Shown here: in pieces, positions 1 through 7,846 of the stretch
How positions within the stretch are numbered: position 1 is the first letter of the stretch
Layout: every line of letters begins with the position of its first letter
Assembly: GCA_948146395.1 (NCBI GenBank)
Contig: OX411547.1
Span: forward strand, 33,997,868-34,061,867
DNA from: Fragum whitleyi
Taxonomy: Eukaryota; Mollusca; Bivalvia; Cardiida; Cardiidae
Reading direction: 5' to 3'
DNA: 64,000 nt
Notes under the pieces: generated by a model
Told to the model about the DNA's origin: nothing
Database searches by the model: none
The model's input: only the letters and a program-made list of their open reading frames with translations
Translations under genes and position numbers: made by a program

Positions 1-414
1 AAAGTCGGAAGAACAAATCTTTTGAAAAGAATTATGTATTTAAACAATTCTTATGAATTTTCAATTCTCAAATCTTTATATGCAGCTATTTTGCGAGATA
101 TTGAACTAGGATACAAAAAATGGGGTGATGATTTTCTTTACATTGAAAATACAATTTTGGCCCCAGCTTCTATCAAGCTGAGACCCAAATCAGAATTTTC
201 ATTGAACAGCAACACAATGACAAAGTCAGATGACAAATTCTGGTTCTGTGCTAGGTATCAGAGAAATAAATGTGCATATAAGGATTCTCACCCCATTACA
301 GTTAAGGGAAAAATTAAAACAGCAAAGCATGTGTGTGCTGCTTGTTGGTTAAAAGACAAGAAGGAAATCAACCATCCAGAATGTTCAACTGCATGTCCAC
401 ACATGAGTTCATGA
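1..414 (+). CDS. Gag-like protein, C-terminal part (5' partial)
   Basis: The frame is open to base 1 (no stop upstream of the TTG at 22), so this is the tail of a longer ORF. The last 65 residues hold a Cys/His cluster: CARYQRNKC, then HVCAAC, then HPEC and CPH. This C-x7-C...H-x-C-x2-C...H-x2-C pattern is the putative nucleic-acid-binding cluster found at the end of DIRS/Ngaro Gag ORFs. It ends 36 bp before the RT ORF. The role is presumably packaging of element RNA. The function is inferred from pattern and position; the rest of the protein is not recognisable alone. Confidence 0.7.
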   Translation, partial: KVGRTNLLKRIMYLNNSYEFSILKSLYAAILRDIELGYKKWGDDFLYIENTILAPASIKLRPKSEFSLNSNTMTKSDDKFWFCARYQRNKCAYKDSHPITVKGKIKTAKHVCAACWLKDKKEINHPECSTACPHMSS

Positions 415-450
415 CAAAATTCTATTAATAGTTCGTCTCAAATATTTGAA

Positions 451-2274
451 ATGACAGATAAAGTTGTAGATATATTTTTACCTAGTTATGTCTGTTTTAA
501 TAAATGCAATTCAAAATTTGGATGTAGGCAACCGAATTGTGAAATATGCAATTCATTAGAACCAATCAATTTAAACAATTCTTTGAAACTAATCGAAGTT
601 CACGAAAAAGTCGTAGAATCAGGTTTATTTAATTTTCAAAAACTTAAAATTCCCGTAAATCTTAAATTTGATATCAATTTCATGGAAAGAATGTTGCACG
701 GATATAACGATTTACAGGTTCTGGAACTGTTAAAGTATGGGTTTCCAATTGGGTATTCTCGTACTTTGAATGCTGATGAATTTAATATTACTCGTAAGGT
801 TAAAAATCATCGAGGGGCAGAAGAATTTCCAGTACATATTCATAAATACCTCAAAAAGGAGGCAACACATGGTGCAATTTTGGGTCCTTTTAATAGCAAC
901 CCCTTTCATTCTGAGTTGGTGATATCACCTTTAAATTCAGTGCCAAAATCTGATCCAGGGGAAAGAAGGGTGATTTTAGACTTGAGTTTTCCAAAACATG
1001 GTGATAGCATTAATAAATATGTTTCAAATGAATTTTATTTAGGGAAAAAAGTTGATTTAGTGTTCCCAAAAATTGATGATTTCATATCTCTGATTTTAAG
1101 TAAAGGTCCTGGTAGTTTAATGTTTAAAATAGACCTAAGAAGGGCTTACAGGCAGATAAGTATTTGTCCCTCAAGTTACAATCTTGTTGCCTTTCGGTGG
1201 AAAGGTCACATATTTGCAGATAGCGTGCTGCCGATGGGGTTGAAAAGTTCTGCGCAAATATGTCAAAGAGTCACAAATGCCTTTTCTTATATGATGTATA
1301 ATATTGGCATAGCTGTGTTGAATTATCTGGATGATTTTGGGGGTGTAGAAACTAATGAAAAAGCTTATTTTGCATTTAATGCAATGAGAGAAATTTTCAT
1401 ACGCAGTGGTCTAGAGGAGGCATTTGATAAAGCATGCGAACCCTCAGAAATCATGGTCTTCTTGGGTGTTTTATTTGATACAAGATCTATGACAATGTCA
1501 GTAACTCATACTAGATTGCAAGAAATAAGGTTATTGATAAAAGAATGGTTAAAGAAAGATTTCGCTTCAATTAAAGACATTCAAAGGTTAGTCGGAAAAC
1601 TAAATTTCGTGGGAGCTTGTGTCAGATCTAGCAGAATTTTTGTGAATAGAATTTTGAACTGGTTGAGGGATTGTTATGCCTTATCAAGTAATGAATGTTT
1701 GCCTATTCCATCTGAGGTTAAAAGAGATGTGGAATGGTGGGACAAATTTCTACCAGTATTTAACGGCATCACATTGATTGATCATGGCCCTTGGCTGTCT
1801 GTAGATTCCCTGTTGAGTACGGACAGTTGTTTGACTGGGTGTGGTGGAATGTTTGGCAGTAGATTCTTTCATTCTGAGTTCCCAGAATTCATTCTTGTGC
1901 AAAACTTGCATATAAGTGCTTTGGAGTTACTTGCTATTGTAGTAAGTCTTCACCTATGGGGACAATTTTTAACGGGTAAGCGAATTCAGATTTTTTGTGA
2001 CAATCAAGCAGCTTGCATAGTTCTGAATTCAGGAAAAGCAAAGTGTCCTTTTCTTCAAAGGTGTTTGCGCGAAATTTGTTACTGGACTGCAGTTTATGAC
2101 TTTCAATTAAGAGCCGTTTTCCTGGAAGGAAAATTAAATCGAGTTTCGGACAATCTTTCAAGGTGGCATTTGAACTCAAAATTTAGAGAGTCATTTTTAT
2201 CAGATTTTATGATTATGCAATTAATTGAGGAAAGAATTACTGATGACAGCTTTAAATTTGTACATCCCTGGTAA
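451..2274 (+). CDS. Reverse transcriptase-RNase H of Ngaro-like element
   Basis: 607 aa, uninterrupted. An N-terminal stretch with several cysteines (residues 12-35) is followed by the RT: RRVILDLS (motif near residue 170), the motif A aspartate in FKIDLRRAY (D228), LPMGLKSSAQ (near 270), and the catalytic YLDD at 292-295. RNase H follows: STDSCLTGCGG near 455, SALELLAI near 490, FCDNQAA near 515, and a final SDNLSRW. It would copy element RNA into DNA. YLDDF and the GF/G-Y motif before the RT are typical of the DIRS/Ngaro clade, which lacks protease and integrase. The start is ATG at 451. No broken motifs are seen. Confidence 0.92.
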   Translation: MTDKVVDIFLPSYVCFNKCNSKFGCRQPNCEICNSLEPINLNNSLKLIEVHEKVVESGLFNFQKLKIPVNLKFDINFMERMLHGYNDLQVLELLKYGFPIGYSRTLNADEFNITRKVKNHRGAEEFPVHIHKYLKKEATHGAILGPFNSNPFHSELVISPLNSVPKSDPGERRVILDLSFPKHGDSINKYVSNEFYLGKKVDLVFPKIDDFISLILSKGPGSLMFKIDLRRAYRQISICPSSYNLVAFRWKGHIFADSVLPMGLKSSAQICQRVTNAFSYMMYNIGIAVLNYLDDFGGVETNEKAYFAFNAMREIFIRSGLEEAFDKACEPSEIMVFLGVLFDTRSMTMSVTHTRLQEIRLLIKEWLKKDFASIKDIQRLVGKLNFVGACVRSSRIFVNRILNWLRDCYALSSNECLPIPSEVKRDVEWWDKFLPVFNGITLIDHGPWLSVDSLLSTDSCLTGCGGMFGSRFFHSEFPEFILVQNLHISALELLAIVVSLHLWGQFLTGKRIQIFCDNQAACIVLNSGKAKCPFLQRCLREICYWTAVYDFQLRAVFLEGKLNRVSDNLSRWHLNSKFRESFLSDFMIMQLIEERITDDSFKFVHPW

Positions 2275-2318
2275 TATTTATTTTTTCAGGTGTAATTCTG
2301 CAAAATCTGACTCAAGAT

Positions 2319-3251
2319 ATGCATCGGTCCACCAAGTCTGCTTATGCGTTGGGCACGCATAAAAATCTCCAAGTACAATGGGAGGCATTTATTATGTTTT
2401 GTATATATTTCAAGTTGTCATTTTTACCTGTCTCTGTAAATACGATAAGATTGTACGCTCAATTTCTTTCGAGGTCGTTTGATTCGGTTCAAAGTATAAG
2501 AAATTATATAGCCGGAGTTAAAACTTTACATTCCATGCTTGGATTTGATATTAGCCATTTCGATGATTTCAGTTTGCGTTTAACACTAAGGGGCCTATCC
2601 AGGGTGAAACCTCATGCTATTAAAAGAGCAGAACCCATGACTATTGAGATACTGTTGAAAATTCATGAAAGTCTTGATTGGTCCGATTCAGATAACGTGG
2701 TTTATTGGTGTCTCTTTTTGTTTGCCTTCTTCTTAGTAGCTCGTAAGTCGAATTTGGTTCCTACATGTAAGACAGATTTCAAAGAAGATAAATTTTTGAG
2801 ACATGATGATGTTGAAATTAAGTCAGATTGTTTGATTGTTAGGTTCAGATATTCAAAGACTGTGCAGTTCGGAGAAAGAGAAATTTTGTGTCCTCTGATC
2901 CCTTTGAATGATAAAAGAATTTGCCCAGTCGCAGCCTTTGACAAGTTAAGATCACAAGAGTTCAATCATTCATCAGGAGCCCTTTTTGTACTCAAAGATT
3001 CAAGATGTGTTACATATCATCTTTTCCAAGCAAAATTGCGTAAATGTATTTCGGCTATAGGTTTGAATCCTATTTTATTTTCTTCTCATTCATTCAGGCG
3101 AGGTTTTGCCACCCTCGCTTTTCAATCAAACGTCCCCCCTGAATACATTCAATTATTAGGTGATTGGAAGTCTGATTGCTACAAGAATTATTTGGAACTG
3201 TCATGGAAGGATAAGTTAACAGTACTTAATAAAATGCTGACCAATTTCTAA
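2319..3251 (+). CDS. Tyrosine recombinase of Ngaro-like element
   Basis: 310 aa, ATG at 2319, 44 bp after the RT stop. An N-terminal SAM-like/core-binding part (YALGTHKNLQVQWEAF) is followed by a catalytic domain with the first arginine in VARKSN (about R142), the HSFRR box (H257, R260), an LLGDW motif and a C-terminal tyrosine in NYLEL near residue 290. The family cuts and rejoins a circular cDNA into the genome without target duplication. All catalytic positions expected of the family are visible. The short gap before it contains a T-rich tract ending in CAG (about 2281-2290), so the ORF could also be reached by splicing. Confidence 0.92.
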   Translation: MHRSTKSAYALGTHKNLQVQWEAFIMFCIYFKLSFLPVSVNTIRLYAQFLSRSFDSVQSIRNYIAGVKTLHSMLGFDISHFDDFSLRLTLRGLSRVKPHAIKRAEPMTIEILLKIHESLDWSDSDNVVYWCLFLFAFFLVARKSNLVPTCKTDFKEDKFLRHDDVEIKSDCLIVRFRYSKTVQFGEREILCPLIPLNDKRICPVAAFDKLRSQEFNHSSGALFVLKDSRCVTYHLFQAKLRKCISAIGLNPILFSSHSFRRGFATLAFQSNVPPEYIQLLGDWKSDCYKNYLELSWKDKLTVLNKMLTNF

Positions 3252-3435
3252 GATTACCAGTGGTCTTCCTGTCAATATTATAGACAAAGAAATTAATATA
3301 TAAATATTTGTGAAGGGGTCTATATGTATATGTTGAAATTAATATATGAATGTTTATATATGTGTATGTTTATATATATTTGAATTGATGTATATTTCAT
3401 ATGCATAATTAAACATCGGCTACATTTCAGTTCAA

Positions 3436-4083
3436 TTGATGTATGAAGTCATAGTTATAATGGTATTTATGTGGAGTCCACTGTGTAACACATGGTTTAA
3501 GTTGTATATTTCTTTATGTAATGAACCTAAAAATATAAGAATCTTTCACTTCTATTGTTTTACAGATATAAAGGTCCATATAATATCGGACTCAATAGCC
3601 AAATATGTGAGAGATATTAATTACACACATGTTATTCCTTTTCCTGGTATCAATGTAGCACGATTAACTAGGCGTATTGAAAGAACACCTAATTTAGTGA
3701 AAGTTGAATTTGTCATATTGCATGTTGGTACTAATGATGTTATTGCTTTGTCAGTGGGCGAATTGTTAAGTAATTTTTCAAATTTGATTTCAGTAATCAG
3801 AGGAATTTCAAGGGCTAGGATCATTATTTCCTCAATTTTGCCTAGACCTATTGATCATGAAGAATCTGGCAATAAAATCAAACAAATTAATTTTGAATTG
3901 AAAAAGATGTGCCAATCATTGAAATTGCAATTTCTTCATTCATATAGACATTTTTTCAAATTTGGAAAACCTATCAGAGAACTTTTTGCTGTTAGAGATG
4001 GGGGGTTACACTTAAATTTAGAGGGGACAAGGAAATTAAGACTGTGTTTCATAAATACAGTTGTTCATTTATTGAAAAAATAG
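3436..4083 (+). CDS. SGNH/GDSL-type hydrolase ORF of the element
   Basis: The ORF is 215 aa, but the first 44 residues look like read-through of non-coding sequence. A good acceptor (pyrimidine tract ending TTTTACAG, 3566) precedes codon DIKVHIISDS, so the true coding exon is probably 3567-4083. Visible blocks of the fold are IISDSIA (GDS-like serine block), HVGTNDV (the N block) and DGGLHLN (Asp-x-x-His-like block), with a C-terminal EGTRKLR. SGNH esterase domains are known in CR1-like LINEs and have been noted in some tyrosine-recombinase elements; their role there is unproven. No donor was located. The substrate is unknown. Confidence 0.75.
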   Translation: MMYEVIVIMVFMWSPLCNTWFKLYISLCNEPKNIRIFHFYCFTDIKVHIISDSIAKYVRDINYTHVIPFPGINVARLTRRIERTPNLVKVEFVILHVGTNDVIALSVGELLSNFSNLISVIRGISRARIIISSILPRPIDHEESGNKIKQINFELKKMCQSLKLQFLHSYRHFFKFGKPIRELFAVRDGGLHLNLEGTRKLRLCFINTVVHLLKK

Positions 4084-4139
4084 TTATTTGAATTCCATTT
4101 TCATTACATAGCATAGTCATATTTACTTTCAAATCTAAA

Positions 4140-4382
4140 TGTGTAATGAGATACAAGGGAAAATATTGCAGGGGAGGGGCCCTCTTTGATAGGGGTATAT
4201 TACTCTTTCAGAGGATAATGCATATAATAGTAATATTTTATACTATTTATGGATTGGGACGGGTTTTATTTAATGGGACAGGGGAAGGGGCCCTCTTTAA
4301 AGGAGATATATCCCTTCTTTGGAGGTTTGTTCATGTGGCAATAGTATTTCATATTGCTTTTGAACAGGGAGAGGTTGTTTGA
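4140..4382 (+). repeat. Diverged two-copy G-rich repeat in the 3' untranslated part
   Basis: A block with GAGGGGCCCTCTTTGATAGG near 4175 recurs as AAGGGGCCCTCTTTAAAGG near 4285, with similar spacing to ATAGTAATATTT-like tails. An open frame of 78 codons spans both, but nothing supports it as a gene. It lies between the hydrolase ORF and repeat B1. Confidence 0.4.
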
Positions 4383-4494
4383 ATGGAATTTGTATCTTTT
4401 TAATAATGAATATGATTTGTTATTATAGGAGTGTTATATTTCATTTGTCTTTTTGAATATATTTTGCTAATGTTGGGGTGTGTGAGGGCTTGGT

Positions 4495-4733
4495 TTGGCG
4501 GATGATCAATTAGCCAGCATTGCATAAAGTTCATTTGTTTATACCTCATAACATTATCATTTTTGCATGTTGGTAAAGCAGTGCTGGCTCATTGGTATAT
4601 TCTTGCTTAAAGATAGTGACGGTTATGTATAATTCGTATTCCGTCTTATTGACCTTTTTTGTGTAACATGACTGAGATGTACCAAATAAATCATATTTAA
4701 TGTGATCAATATCTTGTCGTTTGATGGCCAATT
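4495..4733 (+). repeat. Split direct repeat B1 of the Ngaro-like element
   Basis: 239 bp, apparently base-for-base identical to 5063-5301 (constant offset of 568). It begins TTGGCGGATGATCAATT and ends GATGGCCAATT; the outer AATTGGC/GCCAATT letters of the B2 copy are inverted. Confidence 0.9.
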
Positions 4734-5062
4734 TGCATAGTTTTGCGATGACGCGACAGGCATAGTAAAACTCGTTAATTGGCAACGAGCATAGCAAGAT
4801 CTTGATTGGTCAAATATTGAGTCGAAGTATAAAAGTGAAAATCATGCGCGATACGTCACAGTTTTATTTTACTCAGTCGCGTACAAGTTGTCTGAAAATT
4901 TACCCTCCCTCCCATAGAACCCCATAAGTGAATGAGTTAGTTCTGATGTCATATGGTAATTCATGAGGATCAATTGCCTTAGGGACATTTCTTTTAGATC
5001 CTCAGAGCTTACCATTATGATAGATGTGGTATGTTGAGTCCAAATTAGTGCAACAGTCTGAA
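4734..5062 (+). repeat. Segment A2 of the split direct repeat
   Basis: The 329 bp between the two B copies. In this class of element A2 equals A1, the unseen 5' terminus, so it should contain the promoter. It does hold ATTGG and TATAAAAG about 20 bp apart. Confidence 0.7.
4828..4835 (+). promoter_or_regulatory. TATA box in A2 (inferred element promoter)
   Basis: TATAAAAG, preceded by ATTGG (inverted CCAAT) near 4804. If A2 duplicates A1, the same box sits upstream of gag at the 5' end. Motif only; no transcription start is visible. Confidence 0.45.
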
Positions 5063-5301
5063 TTGGCGGATGATCAATTAGCCAGCATTGCATAAAGTTC
5101 ATTTGTTTATACCTCATAACATTATCATTTTTGCATGTTGGTAAAGCAGTGCTGGCTCATTGGTATATTCTTGCTTAAAGATAGTGACGGTTATGTATAA
5201 TTCGTATTCCGTCTTATTGACCTTTTTTGTGTAACATGACTGAGATGTACCAAATAAATCATATTTAATGTGATCAATATCTTGTCGTTTGATGGCCAAT
5301 T
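5063..5301 (+). repeat. Split direct repeat B2, right terminus of the element
   Basis: Second copy of the 239-bp repeat. Sequence after 5301 is no longer shared with the B1 context, which fixes the right end of the element. Confidence 0.88.
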
Positions 5302-5809
5302 AGGCGATATGCAATATCAGAGCTAATAGTGAGTACCAGAATTTGAAAAGATATGGATGTGAGTACAACATGTTCTCTGAAAGCTCTCCTTATCTTTTAT
5401 AACGAATAGCCGTCAGAGATATCCTACATGTGGATCACATTCTATGTATCAATCACGTCTTCGCTAGACCTGACGCACATCTCACGGTAATTTTATCACC
5501 TATGCATTCAAAATAGGGGTAATTACATACATAACTGGTGTTTATGTGTGAAAAAAGAATCTGTCACTCGGTTTTGTTTGAGACGGGCAATTCTCAACCG
5601 AGTCCCGAATAGAACAGTTATCAATCGAGCCTTAGTGAGCTTAATAACATTTCTATTCTTGGCTCAGTTAAGATCGGCCTGTCTTTAACAAAACATCAAC
5701 GTAACAGATCCTATATATCTTAAATGCATAGAATATATCATCGAAATAAATAACCAAATCGGAACGCACTAATTTTGAACTGACCTGTTGATATACTGCG
5801 ATGTATTGC
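5302..5809. other. Spacer / probable 3' UTR of the SRCR gene
   Basis: No gene or repeat recognised. The part next to 5809 is expected to be the 3' UTR of the minus-strand SRCR gene; no clear polyadenylation signal was identified. Confidence 0.4.
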
Positions 5810-7846
5810 TTAATTACAAATAACACCCACATCCTCCCCATGTCCACAGTTATGCCGTGAGGTAAAACTACACGAGAAGATACTTGTCTCTCTACCGGAA
5901 CATCTGACGTCATCCATATGGATGGTTCCTGTCCCCGCACCGAAGAATGCCGATTGTTTCTGGATCCCGGTCGTGTAGCCCAACATCCGGCACACAACGG
6001 TAGCGTCAGTATTACTGAACGAGTCGTCACACACCGTACCCCAACTTCCGCTCCGATAAACCTCTAGACGACCTCGAATACCTCCAGAACCTATTTGTGC
6101 GTTTGCTAGCCTCACCTCGTCTTTCTGAACAAAGTCGGATGTAGGAGGGAGACCAACTGGAATGGTTTTAAAGAAGCAGCCGTCGGATCGGCAAGACAGA
6201 GTTTGGTTGGCTGAAGACATTATGGCTTGGTGAATTGTACTCGATTCATCCAACAATTTTATTACGGCCGATGATAAGTTGGAGTTCTCAAGCTTGTTCG
6301 AATCTATTGTAACCGAACTGATGAGACTTTCAACCAAAGATTTCATTGTGCTGATTTCGTTCACGAGTCTCGGTACTTGTGTGGATGAATTACTTGTCAT
6401 TGAACCCGAGAGACCCTGTACAAGATCTTTTACTTCCCTGATAGCGACAAAGCTAGCGTTGACAGAATTCACCAATTCATCAGAAACGATACTTCCATCA
6501 TCATCTTGATTGCTCATCAGATGGGATCCGTTTATCAGTTCACTCCTAAGGTTTGTAAAATCCGTTGAAATTTGATCCGATGTGGTGGATATGGTTTCAA
6601 CAATTTTTTGTTCAAAAAGACGTAGCTCTTCTGTCATATTGGCCCTTGTGTGACTTACAGTTTCTGACAGTCCTCGGCTAAAGTTGTCTGAGTTTTGTAT
6701 AAAGGATATGATCATGTCGCTCGTCATTAATGACTGTGTCTGAATAGAGCCTATAGATCTGTTCATTGATTCAGATTTTTCCAAAATAGACCTTTGGAGC
6801 ACAGAAACCTCGTTCGAATTTTCCCCAACTTCTCTTGTAAGAGACTCGATATCTTTTATATCTGCAGCAGATACTTTCAATTGATCTGATATGTTTTTAG
6901 CTATTTCAAGCAGTATTGTTGTATCAAGTTCTTGAATACTGCCTCCAAGACCTTGCAATGTTTCATCAGTACGAACAAAAAATAGATTTGTAGCATCGGC
7001 ATAGATTTGTGTCAGGTTTCCGTTGTTCAGAACAGCTGTAAGGATTTCATTCATCATATCATTGACGCGTCCTTGAAGAAATACCTTCATCTCGGTCATA
7101 GCGGAATTCGTTTTATTATCAAAAAGCCTTAACTTCTCGCTTAAATTATATATTTCTCTAGATAGTGAGTCTAGTTTACCCGTATTGTTTATAATTGATT
7201 CTGTAACCTGTCCACTTCTAGATTGCTCATCAGAAAAGTGTTTCTTGGATGCTTCTAGCAGTGTATTAGAACTGTCTAAATTTGATGTTATAGATACGTT
7301 GAGTCTTAAAAGTGATTCAGCAAGTGTTCCGAGAGCAAACGTATTTAATGAACTGACATCAGCTCGTATTTGTTCCACTTTTCTGGCAGTCTGTTCATGT
7401 TCATTCCTAACCGTTTCAATGGTGCTAGCGAAGGATGTCATCTGATTCGTAATGTTGGATATTGAATTAAGAGTTTGATTTGTCTCGTCGCAATTAGCTT
7501 TTAAATCTGAAATAATTTCGCTCTTTTCATCGATTCTCGTGATCATTCCATCAAGTTTTTTCTCAAAAATATCAAAGTTTCCTTTAAGGTCATCCACTTT
7601 TTCACCAATTTGATCAACCTTGCGAAGAAAAGTGTCTATATCTTGTCTCTGTTCTTGTACATCATTCCTAGTTCCAGCTGTATTTATTAAGTGGTTTCTG
7701 AATACAGTAATGCAGTATTCTACGTCGGCTTTTTGTGATGCATCAACTTTGTCTGTGCTATTTGAGCGGTACCGTACTGAATCCTCGGAAGTCAAGAAGC
7801 TGGAACCTTGAACTTGATTTGTACCGGGTTTCGTTTGGACACATTC
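5810..7846 (-). CDS. SRCR gene exon 2 (stalk and SRCR domain)
   Basis: The acceptor is a TTTTTCTCTTTTTAAG tract directly before 7846; the first codons read E-C-V-Q-T-K-P. 678 codons, stop TAA at 5812-5810. One large exon encodes the whole extracellular part. Confidence 0.9.
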   Translation of the reverse strand, partial: ECVQTKPGTNQVQGSSFLTSEDSVRYRSNSTDKVDASQKADVEYCITVFRNHLINTAGTRNDVQEQRQDIDTFLRKVDQIGEKVDDLKGNFDIFEKKLDGMITRIDEKSEIISDLKANCDETNQTLNSISNITNQMTSFASTIETVRNEHEQTARKVEQIRADVSSLNTFALGTLAESLLRLNVSITSNLDSSNTLLEASKKHFSDEQSRSGQVTESIINNTGKLDSLSREIYNLSEKLRLFDNKTNSAMTEMKVFLQGRVNDMMNEILTAVLNNGNLTQIYADATNLFFVRTDETLQGLGGSIQELDTTILLEIAKNISDQLKVSAADIKDIESLTREVGENSNEVSVLQRSILEKSESMNRSIGSIQTQSLMTSDMIISFIQNSDNFSRGLSETVSHTRANMTEELRLFEQKIVETISTTSDQISTDFTNLRSELINGSHLMSNQDDDGSIVSDELVNSVNASFVAIREVKDLVQGLSGSMTSNSSTQVPRLVNEISTMKSLVESLISSVTIDSNKLENSNLSSAVIKLLDESSTIHQAIMSSANQTLSCRSDGCFFKTIPVGLPPTSDFVQKDEVRLANAQIGSGGIRGRLEVYRSGSWGTVCDDSFSNTDATVVCRMLGYTTGIQKQSAFFGAGTGTIHMDDVRCSGRETSIFSCSFTSRHNCGHGEDVGVICN

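Larger units (their letters stand above)
1..5301 (+). mobile_element. Ngaro-like tyrosine-recombinase retrotransposon, 5' end outside window
   Basis: The order is Gag tail, RT-RNase H, tyrosine recombinase, SGNH-type hydrolase, then a 239-bp repeat present twice (4495-4733 and 5063-5301) around a 329-bp segment. That matches the A1-ORFs-B1-A2-B2 split direct repeat layout known for Ngaro elements; A1 would lie upstream of base 1. The element uses a recombinase instead of an integrase, so no target duplication is expected. All ORFs visible here are open, so this copy looks young. Assignment to Ngaro rather than PAT rests on the YLDDF-type RT and the hydrolase ORF and is an inference. Confidence 0.85.

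Noticed and set aside
4546..5299. Two near-identical minus-strand ORFs of 61-83 codons
   Set aside because: They arise from the duplicated B repeat of the Ngaro-like element, with no domain.
5668..6030. Separate 120-codon minus-strand ORF over the SRCR end
   Set aside because: Shadow of the SRCR exon in another frame.
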